Origin: Nitrospirota bacterium
GTDB taxonomy: Bacteria > Nitrospirota > JAOUDF01
DNA: 8,626 nt
Direction: 5' to 3'
Assembly: GCA_029859385.1 (NCBI GenBank)
Contig: JAOUDF010000107.1
Location: 1-8,626 of the forward strand
Below are positions 1-5,781 of this stretch, one piece after another. The first letter of the stretch is position 1. Each line of letters opens with the position of its first letter. Below the pieces are notes generated by a model. The model was not told the origin of the DNA, ran no database searches, and was given only the letters and a program-made list of their open reading frames with translations. A program made the translations under genes and the position numbers.

Positions 1-2
1 TC

Positions 3-212
3 AAGGCCCTCACGCTGGTGCGCAACGTGGGGCACCAGGTGAAGGACTTCACCACCGTCAACATGGACTTTATCCAGGGGTACCGCCCCAATACCAACGT
101 GGTCCGGCGTCCCACCATGACCGGGGGCAAGGGGTATTCCCTCACCGGCCATCACGAGATCATGTTCCCGCTCCTGGCGGCGGCGGTGCTGGAGGAGCTG
201 GCCAATGGGTAG
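3..212 (+). CDS. C-terminal fragment of an unidentified protein (5' end outside window)
   Basis: An open frame enters from the left edge and ends at TAG 210-212, giving 69 C-terminal residues. I do not recognise the family. Visible features are a conserved-looking polar stretch (GYRPNTNVVRRPT, then GGKGYSLTGHHE) and a final hydrophobic/acidic helix (FPLLAAAVLEEL). The GTG at 18 could be read as a start, but the frame is open upstream of it and nothing marks it as one, so this is best taken as the tail of a longer gene. Its last codons contain the Shine-Dalgarno sequence (GGAGGAG, 191-197) of the next gene and overlap that gene's start by 8 nt. The two are therefore probably co-transcribed and translationally coupled, which hints at a role in the same envelope or LPS pathway. 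That role is inference only. Confidence 0.6.
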   Translation, partial: KALTLVRNVGHQVKDFTTVNMDFIQGYRPNTNVVRRPTMTGGKGYSLTGHHEIMFPLLAAAVLEELANG

Positions 213-687
213 GGTGCTGCCGCTGGAAGCGCTGGCCGCAACCTGCCGCGACCTGCGCGAGCAGGGGAAGCGGATCGTCTTCACCAACGGCTGCTTCGAC
301 ATCCTGCATGTAGGACATACGAGGTATCTGCAGAAGGCCCGGGAGACCGGCGACTGCCTCGTGGTGGCGGTCAACTCCGACGCCTCTGTCCGGGGACTCA
401 AGGGCCCTACCCGACCCATCGTGCCGCAGGCCGAACGGGCCGAGATGCTGGCCGCCCTTGGCTGCGTCGATTTTGTGACCATCTTCGACGCCCCCACGCC
501 GCTGGAGACCATCAAGGCGCTCAAGCCGCATTTTCTCGTCAAGGGGGGCGACTGGAGTATAGAGAATATCGTGGGCGGGCCCGAGGTTCGCTCCTGGGGC
601 GGTGATGTGAAGAACATCACCTACATCGAAGGTTCGTCCACCAGCAACATAATTGAAGAGATTCTGAACAGACATCGCAAAGAGTAA
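205..687 (+). CDS. rfaE2: D-glycero-beta-D-manno-heptose 1-phosphate adenylyltransferase
   Basis: This is a stand-alone nucleotidyltransferase of 160 aa, equivalent to the C-terminal domain of bifunctional HldE/RfaE. The family transfers AMP from ATP to heptose-1-phosphate, giving the ADP-heptose precursor of the LPS inner core in the cytoplasm. The cytidylyltransferase-fold signature is clear: FTNGCFDILHVGH at about residues 26-38, with the HxGH nucleotide-binding motif at H35-H38. It is followed by the VAVNSD strand, the LVKGGDW segment and a C-terminal GSSTSNIIEEI segment equivalent to the usual ST-containing motif. Length matches single-domain members, so the kinase half (RfaE1) must be encoded elsewhere. 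The ATG at 205 is supported by GGAGGAG at 191-197 with 7-nt spacing, and overlaps the preceding stop codon. The gene is followed by an intergenic palindromic repeat and moeA. Confidence 0.93.
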   Translation: MGRVLPLEALAATCRDLREQGKRIVFTNGCFDILHVGHTRYLQKARETGDCLVVAVNSDASVRGLKGPTRPIVPQAERAEMLAALGCVDFVTIFDAPTPLETIKALKPHFLVKGGDWSIENIVGGPEVRSWGGDVKNITYIEGSSTSNIIEEILNRHRKE

Positions 688-707
688 GAACTTATTCGTA
701 GTCAGCT

Positions 708-796
708 TTCCCCCTTTAACAAAGGGGGGCGAGAGGGGATTTGAATTACCGTTTCATTACAAAATCCCCCTTAATCCCCCTTTTCCAAAGGGGGAA
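708..796. repeat. 89-bp palindromic intergenic repeat element with two terminal hairpins
   Basis: The left half (about 708-742) and right half (about 760-796) are imperfect inverted copies of roughly 36 bp separated by about 17 bp. Each half ends in its own short perfect hairpin. On the left, CCCCCTTT (710-717), loop AAC, AAAGGGGG (721-728). On the right, CCCCCTTT (776-783), loop TCC, AAAGGGGG (787-794). Both also carry a GGGGATTT/AAATCCCC tract toward the centre. From memory, this AAATCCCCCTTAATCCCCC-type repeat is widespread between genes of many bacteria, including deltaproteobacteria. It lies between rfaE2 and moeA and ends 4 nt before the moeA Shine-Dalgarno. No U-tract follows either stem, so a classical intrinsic terminator is not supported, though the RNA would fold strongly. 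It reads through as a false protein N-terminus. Confidence 0.88.
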
Positions 797-800
797 TTTA

Positions 801-806
801 GAGGAG
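801..806 (+). promoter_or_regulatory. Ribosome binding site fixing the moeA start
   Basis: GAGGAG lies 9 nt before ATG 816-818. It falls immediately after the palindromic repeat and decides for the ATG at 816 over the in-frame ATG at 741, which has no comparable site and would translate the repeat. Confidence 0.8.
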
Positions 807-815
807 ATAATCATA

Positions 816-2039
816 ATGATCTCAGTAGATGACGCGCTAAAAACCATCCTGGCCGGTGTGCCGGTTCTTGGCACCGAAAAGGTGCATATCATCGACACCC
901 TCGGCCGGGTGATCGCCGAAGATGTAATATCGGGCCGCAACATCCCCCCCTTCGACAACTCCGCCATGGACGGCTATGCCTTGAAGGCCGCCGACACCAC
1001 CGGCGCTTCGCCCGAAAAACCGGCCACGCTGAAGGTCGTTGCCGACCTGCCCGCCGGTTATACGCTCGACAGGGAGCTACAGGCAGGCGAGGCGGTGCGG
1101 ATCATGACCGGCGCCCCGGTGCCCCCCGGTGCTGACTCAGTGGTGCGGGTGGAAGACACCGAGAAGCGCGGTGAGACGGTACGCATCCTCGTGCAGGTCA
1201 AGAGCGGCAAGGATACACGCCGGAAAGGCGAGGACGTGAAGGTCGGGGACGTGGTCATCGAAAAAGGGACCCGCATCACTCCTGCCGCCGTGGGGATGAT
1301 GTCCTCCGTCGGCCGTTCCATGGTGCAGGTCTACCAGCGCCCCCGCGTGGCGGTGCTGGCCACCGGCGACGAGGTGGTGGATGTCGACCAGGAGGCCGGG
1401 CCGGGGAAGATATATAACAGTAATGGATATACCATCGCCTCGCAGGTGCGGGAGGCGGGCGGTCTACCCGTCATGCTCGGCATCGCGAAGGACACCCGAG
1501 AAGACCTGGAGGCCAAGCTCAAGGCAGGGCTCACCTGCGACGTCATCATCTCCTCCGGTGGCGTGTCGGTGGGCGACTTCGACTTCGTGAAGGACGTGCT
1601 CAGCTCCCTGGGAAGCGAGATGAAATTCTGGAAGGTCGGGATGCGGCCGGGCAAGCCGCTGGCCTTCGGTGTCATCGGCGGAAAACCCGCCTTCGGCCTG
1701 CCGGGGAACCCCGTATCGTCCATGGTCACCTTCGAGCAGTTCGTGCGCCCTGCGCTTCGGAAGATGATGGGATATGCCGCCTTGCAGCGACCCACGGTGA
1801 ATGCCGTGCTGGAAGATGATGTAAAGAAGGAGCCGTCGTTGCGGTTCTTTGTCCGCGGCGTAGTCAGCCGGGTCGATGGGAAATATCGTGTCTCGACCAC
1901 CGGGCCGCAGGGCTCGGGAATCCTGCGCTCCATGGTCATCGCCAACGGGCTGATTGTATTACCGGAAGGGACGGAAGGGGCAAAGGCGGGCGATACAGTG
2001 CGGGTACAGCTCTTCAACAGGGAGTTTGAGGAGGAGTGA
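816..2039 (+). CDS. moeA: Molybdopterin molybdotransferase MoeA
   Basis: MoeA inserts molybdate into adenylated molybdopterin, the last general step of molybdenum (or tungsten) cofactor synthesis in the cytoplasm. The 407-aa product has the expected layout. The N-terminal MoeA motif PPFDNSAMDGYA is at 44-55, followed by a linker domain with TGAPVPPGADSVV. A MoCF/MogA-like catalytic domain (about 180-330) carries ATGDEVV, NSNGY, SSGGVSVGDFDF near 246-257, GMRPGKPLAFG near 275 and GLPGNPVSS near 294. A C-terminal beta-barrel domain completes it. Length is typical for the family. The frame is open back to 741, but those 25 codons are made of the intergenic repeat, and GAGGAG at 801-806 supports ATG 816. 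Formate dehydrogenases, nitrate reductases and similar molybdoenzymes would be its clients; none is visible here. The stop overlaps the next gene. Confidence 0.97.
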   Translation: MISVDDALKTILAGVPVLGTEKVHIIDTLGRVIAEDVISGRNIPPFDNSAMDGYALKAADTTGASPEKPATLKVVADLPAGYTLDRELQAGEAVRIMTGAPVPPGADSVVRVEDTEKRGETVRILVQVKSGKDTRRKGEDVKVGDVVIEKGTRITPAAVGMMSSVGRSMVQVYQRPRVAVLATGDEVVDVDQEAGPGKIYNSNGYTIASQVREAGGLPVMLGIAKDTREDLEAKLKAGLTCDVIISSGGVSVGDFDFVKDVLSSLGSEMKFWKVGMRPGKPLAFGVIGGKPAFGLPGNPVSSMVTFEQFVRPALRKMMGYAALQRPTVNAVLEDDVKKEPSLRFFVRGVVSRVDGKYRVSTTGPQGSGILRSMVIANGLIVLPEGTEGAKAGDTVRVQLFNREFEEE

Positions 2040-2677
2040 CGGGCCGAACAAAGCAAGCAGATTTCAGTCGGTTTCGGACACCGCAAGAACTCAACACCTT
2101 TTTTGAGAAATTGGCAGAAAATATTGCGCCTTCAGATTTCATCAGAAAACCCCAATATAAATTGCTGAAAGAGGCATGGTGCGCTTTACGGTTTGGCTTG
2201 GGCTACGAGAACTACGTTGAATCATGTCACGTCAGTATCAATGAAGTAGAAAACAGTGATACTGACTTCACCCTGAAAACTGGGGCAGGCAGCTTTCCCT
2301 TTCAAACAACCATTGCGGATGTGCCCGAGCGACGCATGGGCGACGACTACAAGCCAGGACCAGATGGCAATCTGCCACTAAGGCCGTATGCACCAGAACG
2401 AGGTCGAATTGAAGGACCCAAATGGATTGCGGATGTGGTACGGGAAAAGGCCGAAAAAAAATATGCAAATTCTGGAGAACTCAGCCTGCTTGTTTATGCA
2501 AATTTTTCAGCACACGAGATGGATTATCAAGAGGTCTGCAATCAAGTGAAAAAGCATAGAAGCAGCTTTCTGTCAATATGGGTAATTACCAATCACCAGA
2601 TTTGCTCTCTTACGACGATACCAGAACTTGGAGAGATCCTTTATTTCGCTAATTTACATGAGAGCGAAGCTCAATAG
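2036..2677 (+). CDS. Hypothetical protein, AT-richer than its neighbours, possibly nuclease-fold
   Basis: I do not recognise a named family for this 213-aa protein. It starts with GTG at 2036-2038 inside the moeA stop (GTGA overlap), with GGAG at 2021-2024 as a plausible Shine-Dalgarno 11 nt away, so translation may be coupled. It has no signal peptide or membrane segment and begins with an amphipathic helical region (about 15-60). The central stretch has ENSDTDFTL at 72-80, then FPFQTTIADVPERRMGDDY at 87-105. An acidic residue (D77) followed by a beta strand ending in a polar Q90-T-T triad, then a charged RRxGDDY tail, resembles uncharacterised proteins with a PD-(D/E)XK-like core. That is a weak inference and the catalytic residues are not canonical. 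Codon use and A/T content differ clearly from moeA, suggesting recent acquisition. It converges on the zinc-finger gene with a 32-nt gap. Confidence 0.7.
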   Translation: MTGRTKQADFSRFRTPQELNTFFEKLAENIAPSDFIRKPQYKLLKEAWCALRFGLGYENYVESCHVSINEVENSDTDFTLKTGAGSFPFQTTIADVPERRMGDDYKPGPDGNLPLRPYAPERGRIEGPKWIADVVREKAEKKYANSGELSLLVYANFSAHEMDYQEVCNQVKKHRSSFLSIWVITNHQICSLTTIPELGEILYFANLHESEAQ

Positions 2678-2709
2678 GGCGCACCTCCTTTAGCATCAGT
2701 CCTTGGTTA

Positions 2710-2949
2710 TCAAGCAGCCAACGTAGTAATCTCAACGAGGTGGTGTTTCTTCCGGGCTTCGGCAACAATAGTTTCAAGACGCCCTGCCACCTTGTCCTCA
2801 ATCCAGTCAGCACCGCAGAGAGCGCAGACAGTAGCAGGAACATCTCGTACCACAACGACACCGAAACCCAGGTCGGCCGTGAATGTGGTTTTGCCTTTTT
2901 CTTTTGTCCCTCCACAAAGGGGGCACTTTTTGGGTGGCCTTTTGATCAT
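2710..2949 (-). CDS. YgiT-type zinc-finger protein, putative antitoxin
   Basis: This small 79-aa protein has two CxxC pairs, C9-C12 (CPLCGG) and C42-C45 (CALCGAD). They are separated by a beta-rich segment (FGVVVVRDVPATV) and followed by a helical tail (EDKVAGRLETIVAEARKKH). This is the arrangement of the YgiT/MqsA N-terminal zinc-binding domain. Family members of this size lack the C-terminal DNA-binding HTH of full MqsA and are usually encoded beside DUF4258 or BrnT/HicA-like small proteins. The ATG overlaps the upstream DUF4258 stop by 4 nt (ATGA), with GGAG about 10 nt before it inside the upstream gene, so co-translation is likely. The expected role is to bind and neutralise the partner. 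This rests on family and gene order, not on any direct evidence for toxicity. Confidence 0.85.
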   Translation of the reverse strand: MIKRPPKKCPLCGGTKEKGKTTFTADLGFGVVVVRDVPATVCALCGADWIEDKVAGRLETIVAEARKKHHLVEITTLAA

Positions 2950-3263
2950 TTTTTATCTCTCCTGGTCCTGTAATCCGGTTCAAAGTGTTCCAGATCAGGC
3001 CGATATGCCGTAATTACTATACACCATTCACTTTCCGGGTCAAATGCAGCCACAACGTGGATCGGTTTCTTTCTATTCCAGCCCAGGATCAATACGCTCG
3101 GATAAGGCTGGTCATCCGGATAATCTTCAACTATCTCTCCCGATATCAGGACTTCCGTCACTACCTCCCTGGAAATGTCCCTTTCCATCATACGTTCGAG
3201 TGCGTGCCTTTGCCACTCTAAGCGGCCACGCGTCACGGCTGTTTTCAACAGGTCTCGATTCAT
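2946..3263 (-). CDS. DUF4258 domain protein, putative toxin
   Basis: This 105-aa protein has the DUF4258 pattern. An N-terminal helix carries a basic W-x-R-HALERMMERDIS segment at about 17-31, followed by EVLISGEIVEDYPDDQPYPS, then a beta strand (ILGWNRKKPIHVVAAFD) and WCIVITAYRPD near 80-90. These resemble a compact RelE/BrnT-like fold with a conserved H-x-x-x-R-M-x-E-R and a terminal T-A-Y-x-P. The gene precedes the YgiT-type gene with a 4-nt overlap, the toxin-first order also seen in mqsRA and higBA. A sigma70-like promoter (3272-3300) puts the transcription start almost on the ATG, and there is no Shine-Dalgarno, so the mRNA may be leaderless. GTG at codon 10 is an alternative start but also lacks a ribosome site. 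Toxic activity is inferred from family and context. Confidence 0.85.
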   Translation of the reverse strand: MNRDLLKTAVTRGRLEWQRHALERMMERDISREVVTEVLISGEIVEDYPDDQPYPSVLILGWNRKKPIHVVAAFDPESEWCIVITAYRPDLEHFEPDYRTRRDKK

Positions 3264-3271
3264 GGTTCTGG

Positions 3272-3300
3272 AGTATACAACTTACCCCTTTGCATGAGAA
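3272..3300 (-). promoter_or_regulatory. Sigma70-like promoter of the DUF4258/YgiT cassette
   Basis: On the minus strand, a -10 box TATACT (3277-3272) lies 17 bp from a -35-like TTCTCA (3300-3295; 4 of 6 matches). The predicted start of transcription is near 3265, 0-3 nt before the ATG at 3263, which implies a leaderless message. Confidence 0.5.
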
Positions 3301-3311
3301 GTGAAAATACC

Positions 3312-3334
3312 TTGAGCCGCTCAAATCAACGGCT
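3312..3334 (-). terminator. Inverted repeats after the YgbA-family gene, weak terminator candidate
   Basis: Just past the stop at 3336, two overlapping stems are possible. One is TTGAGC-C-GCTCAA (3312-3324), a perfect palindrome with one central base. The other pairs AGCCG (3315-3319) with CGGCT (3330-3334). On the minus strand the run that follows (GGTATTTTC) is only partly U-rich. Termination would separate this operon from the downstream cassette promoter, but the evidence is modest. Confidence 0.3.
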
Positions 3335-3335
3335 T

Positions 3336-3665
3336 TTACTCATCTTTCCCACTCGCCCTCCCGTCGACATAGTGCATCAGCACCATGATGGGGTGGTGGA
3401 GCAGCATGCGCGGCCCGGAGTAGCGCATCACCTTGTGCACCTCCTCCCGCATGGCAGGCTTGTAGCAGTGGACGGGACACTTCTCGCAGGTCGGCTTGTC
3501 GTCCCGGAAGGGGCACTTGTCGATACGCTGCATGGCGTAATCGAAGAGGTTGCGGCACTGATCGCACAAGTCGGCAGTCGGCTGGTGATGCGCTCGGCAG
3601 TAGAGTGCGATCATGGCCTTGATGGTCTTTCGCTCACGATTCAGACGGTCTTTTCCGAGAAACAT
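3336..3665 (-). CDS. ygbA: YgbA-family protein (nitrous oxide-stimulated promoter family)
   Basis: This small soluble 109-aa protein matches the YgbA_NO family. The diagnostic parts are RERKTIKAMIALYC at 10-23, LCDQCRNLFDYAMQR at 33-47, CPF at 51-53, PTCEKCPVHCYKP at 58-70 and MRYSGPRMLLHHP further on. Seven cysteines (23, 34, 37, 51, 60, 63, 67) suggest metal or Fe-S binding, which would fit a redox- or NO-responsive protein. In E. coli the ygbA gene belongs to the NsrR nitrosative-stress regulon; the biochemical function is poorly defined. The ATG at 3665 lies 6 nt after the stop of the M48 protease gene, with GAGG just before it, so it is the last gene of that operon. No NsrR-type site was found near it, so regulation here would come from the operon promoter. 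Confidence 0.9.
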   Translation of the reverse strand: MFLGKDRLNRERKTIKAMIALYCRAHHQPTADLCDQCRNLFDYAMQRIDKCPFRDDKPTCEKCPVHCYKPAMREEVHKVMRYSGPRMLLHHPIMVLMHYVDGRASGKDE

Positions 3666-3671
3666 TACCCC

Positions 3672-4886
3672 TCACTTCGGTGGCGCCAGGATCCGCCGTA
3701 CATCCACCATATCCGGTGCATCGGGTTTAAGCCGAAGGTACTGCTCAAAGGCCGCATAGGCATCATCGAGCCTCTTCATTCTCAAGTAAAGAAATCCCAG
3801 CTCACGGTGCGGCTCCGCAAAGGCAGGGTCGCGTTGCGCCGCCTCGCGATACTCCTCGATGGCGGCAGGGATATCTTCCGCATACCGCCGCATCTCGCCG
3901 CGCAGAAAGAAGACCCGGGCATTCTGAGGCTCATGCAGCAGGCCCTTTTCCAGGGCGGCCTCAGCGCTCTTGAAGCGACCGGTTCGTATATCCATCACGG
4001 CGTTGTCGAGCAGAAGCCTGACAGTGTGCCGCAAATAGTCTTCACTTCGTCTTTCCGACTGGCCTGACTGTTCCGTAGTCCGGGCCGCCGCAAGACGACG
4101 GTAGTTGTCGATCCGCTCCTGCAGGCGTGGATGGGTGCTGAAAAAATATGGTTCCCGCCCTTTCGTTTCGTCGAGATCCTTCTTCAGCAGCTCAAAGACC
4201 CGCGTCGCTTCTGCCGGATCATACCCTGCCCGGACCATGACCCTGAACCCCTCTTCGTCGGCCTCGGTCTCCAGCTCGCGACTATACCCCTTGAGCGAAA
4301 CCTGCACCCAGGCGTCCCGTATGTCGCCGACAAGCCCTTTGAGCTCCTGCCCGCCCTCGTCGCCGCCCAGCACGGTACCGACGCTGCTCATGACCGACTC
4401 CATTGCCCTGCTGAAGGATGACCGCTCCCGTTTTTTCCGCGTCTCCTGCAGGGCATGGCGATGGGTGAAGTGGGTCAGCTCATGGCCGAGGATGGCCGCC
4501 AGCTGCGCCTCGTTCTCCATTTTGGCCAGCAGGCCGGTGTGGAGATAGACAGCACCGTTGGGGAGTGCGAAGGCATTGGGGAAGGGGCTTCGGATTACCC
4601 TGATGCGAGGAACTTCTTCGAAGGGAAGGTCAGTGGGCAGAAGCCTTTGAGTTACCGACGCCAGATAGGCATCAAGCCGGTCGTCCCTGTAGCGGAAACC
4701 ATCCGTCTCGATCTGTTGTTCAAGCTTTTGGGCAGCCTTACGGAGTTCCTTTTCATCGTCGGCTGTCTGCCCGGAGACACCCTTTTGCAGCTGCTCATGG
4801 GCGGCGGGGTCGTGGGTAGTGGCGCAGGCGGAGCAGAGGAAGAGAAAGATGCCGGACAGAAGAAAAAGGATGGCGTTACGTCGCAC
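3672..4886 (-). CDS. M48-family zinc metalloprotease lipoprotein with C-terminal TPRs (BepA-like)
   Basis: This is a predicted periplasmic protease of 404 aa tethered to the outer membrane. The N-terminus is a lipoprotein signal: basic MRRN, a hydrophobic run, and a lipobox ending at C21 (CSAC) with Ala at +2. The M48 domain has the substrate-strand region SPFPNAFALPNGAVYLHTG (about 100-118), the zinc motif HELTH at 135-139, and the third ligand in ETEAD (E208). It then has STHPRLQERI near 250. Residues from about 285 to the end hold about three TPR-like helix pairs, as in BepA-type outer-membrane quality-control proteases. The frame is open to TTG at 4901, but that codon has no ribosome site. 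GTG 4886 follows GGGGTG and directly begins the signal peptide. It is 22 nt after the DUF4350 gene and 6 nt before the YgbA-family gene, so one operon is likely. Confidence 0.92.
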   Translation of the reverse strand: MRRNAILFLLSGIFLFLCSACATTHDPAAHEQLQKGVSGQTADDEKELRKAAQKLEQQIETDGFRYRDDRLDAYLASVTQRLLPTDLPFEEVPRIRVIRSPFPNAFALPNGAVYLHTGLLAKMENEAQLAAILGHELTHFTHRHALQETRKKRERSSFSRAMESVMSSVGTVLGGDEGGQELKGLVGDIRDAWVQVSLKGYSRELETEADEEGFRVMVRAGYDPAEATRVFELLKKDLDETKGREPYFFSTHPRLQERIDNYRRLAAARTTEQSGQSERRSEDYLRHTVRLLLDNAVMDIRTGRFKSAEAALEKGLLHEPQNARVFFLRGEMRRYAEDIPAAIEEYREAAQRDPAFAEPHRELGFLYLRMKRLDDAYAAFEQYLRLKPDAPDMVDVRRILAPPK

Positions 4887-4908
4887 GGGAACACCCCGCA
4901 AGGGAAAA

Positions 4909-5688
4909 CTAGTGAAGAGGCTTGAGCCACTTTACCAGATTGTTCGCCAGGAGTACATTGGGCCCCTCGAGGAACCTGTTCTGAAAAATGGCGTCGTCGC
5001 CAAAGACCACAAAGCGGCCCTGCCCGAAACCGCCCGCTATCGCCACGCCAAAGGCCTGCACTGCATCGCCGGGGGAGAGCTTCTTGTCGCCGTTGAGGTC
5101 AACCCACGCCGCTTGCCCGGTCTCCGCAATGATCTCAGAATTGTCGTCGGTATTGATCAGCGCCCAGCCGCCGTAGAGGTTGAACCCTTCCAACCCCTTG
5201 GTCAGATCGTGGGGCTTGAGATAAGAAACCGCAAAGTTAATCGGTTCTCCGTCAATGATGCCGTCCTGCTCATGGATTACGCCGTTGGAAAATGCTATTT
5301 CAAGACCCTGCAGCAGGTCCGCCAGAGGCTGGCCGATATGGAGCATGATCGAAAGGCTGCCGCCCCGATAGAGGAATGTCCTGACGGCATCTACTTCAGC
5401 AGGGGCGAGCGGCCTGAACGGACCGGATATGACAACGGCATCCACTCCGCTGAGGAGCTTTTCGTTAAAAGGCTCCTTGCCAATCCTGACGACAAAACCT
5501 TCCCCTTCAAAAAGGGATGCCAGGTTCGAAAGGTCCAGCGAGTCGCCCCTATCGGCAAAGAACAGCTGTCCGTGACCCTGGTCGAAGAGGACAACGGGCT
5601 TGTCAGCCGCATGGGAAGTCCCCGCAAAGGCCAACAGGCCGAGGAGGAACGCCAATAAAAACTTCGCCGGCCATCTTGCCCGCTTCAT
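4909..5688 (-). CDS. Secreted DUF4350-like protein with an EF-hand-type calcium loop
   Basis: The 259-aa product has a Sec signal peptide (MKRARW, hydrophobic core, SHA-A with cleavage after A27), so it is probably periplasmic. The mature part looks like the DUF4350/GATase-like Rossmann domain. It has VVLFDQGHGQLFF at 32-44, VDAVVISGPFRPL at 82-94, and FLYRGGSLSIMLH at 105-117, followed by a C-terminal GRFVVFGDDAIFQN segment typical of this fold. An insertion at D197-D208 (DLNGDKKLSPGD) has D, N, D at positions 1, 3, 5 and D at 12, as in EF-hand or dockerin calcium loops. The ATG at 5700 has no ribosome site, whereas ATG 5688 has GGAG 5 nt upstream, so the shorter form is chosen. Function is unknown; the family probably binds rather than hydrolyses. 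It heads the operon with the M48 protease and YgbA genes. Confidence 0.82.
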   Translation of the reverse strand: MKRARWPAKFLLAFLLGLLAFAGTSHAADKPVVLFDQGHGQLFFADRGDSLDLSNLASLFEGEGFVVRIGKEPFNEKLLSGVDAVVISGPFRPLAPAEVDAVRTFLYRGGSLSIMLHIGQPLADLLQGLEIAFSNGVIHEQDGIIDGEPINFAVSYLKPHDLTKGLEGFNLYGGWALINTDDNSEIIAETGQAAWVDLNGDKKLSPGDAVQAFGVAIAGGFGQGRFVVFGDDAIFQNRFLEGPNVLLANNLVKWLKPLH

Positions 5689-5693
5689 ACCCA

Positions 5694-5697
5694 CTCC
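5694..5697 (-). promoter_or_regulatory. Ribosome binding site selecting the DUF4350 gene start
   Basis: GGAG, 5 nt before ATG 5688. It overlaps the codons that follow the alternative ATG at 5700, which itself has no Shine-Dalgarno upstream. The site therefore argues for the shorter protein, whose N-terminus is a normal signal peptide. Confidence 0.65.
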
Positions 5698-5723
5698 CAT
5701 TCAGGACACCATTAGTCTTCTTT

Positions 5724-5752
5724 ACTATACAGGTATCGGGCATCAACCGCAA
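5724..5752 (-). promoter_or_regulatory. Sigma70-like promoter for the DUF4350-M48-YgbA operon
   Basis: On the minus strand, -35 TTGCGG (5752-5747), a 17-bp spacer, and -10 TATAGT (5729-5724). Transcription would start near 5717, about 30 nt before ATG 5688. The site lies in the 93-nt gap after the hemerythrin stop, so the operon can be expressed apart from hemerythrin. Read-through from hemerythrin remains possible because no convincing terminator is seen between them. Confidence 0.6.
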
Positions 5753-5781
5753 CGGCTTTAATTGCAGCTGCCGTGCAACGG

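Noticed and set aside
741..815. 25-codon N-terminal extension of MoeA from ATG 741
   Set aside because: It is encoded by the palindromic repeat, has no ribosome site, and precedes the point where MoeA proteins normally begin; ATG 816 has GAGGAG.
1331..2086. 251-codon minus-strand open frame across moeA
   Set aside because: Shadow of moeA; serine/proline-rich low-complexity translation with no domain and no ribosome site.
3294..4067. 257-codon plus-strand open frame
   Set aside because: Antisense to the YgbA-family and M48 genes, both of which have clear family motifs; no recognisable protein features.
4887..4901. TTG start at 4901 for the M48 protease
   Set aside because: No Shine-Dalgarno before it; GTG 4886 follows GGGGTG and starts directly at the basic n-region of the lipoprotein signal.
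4819..5658. 279-codon plus-strand open frame
   Set aside because: Antisense to the DUF4350 and M48 genes; charged, featureless translation typical of a shadow frame in GC-rich DNA.
5755..5781. Intrinsic terminator after hemerythrin
   Set aside because: A TTGCA/TGCAA stem of only 5 bp with no U-tract is too weak to call.
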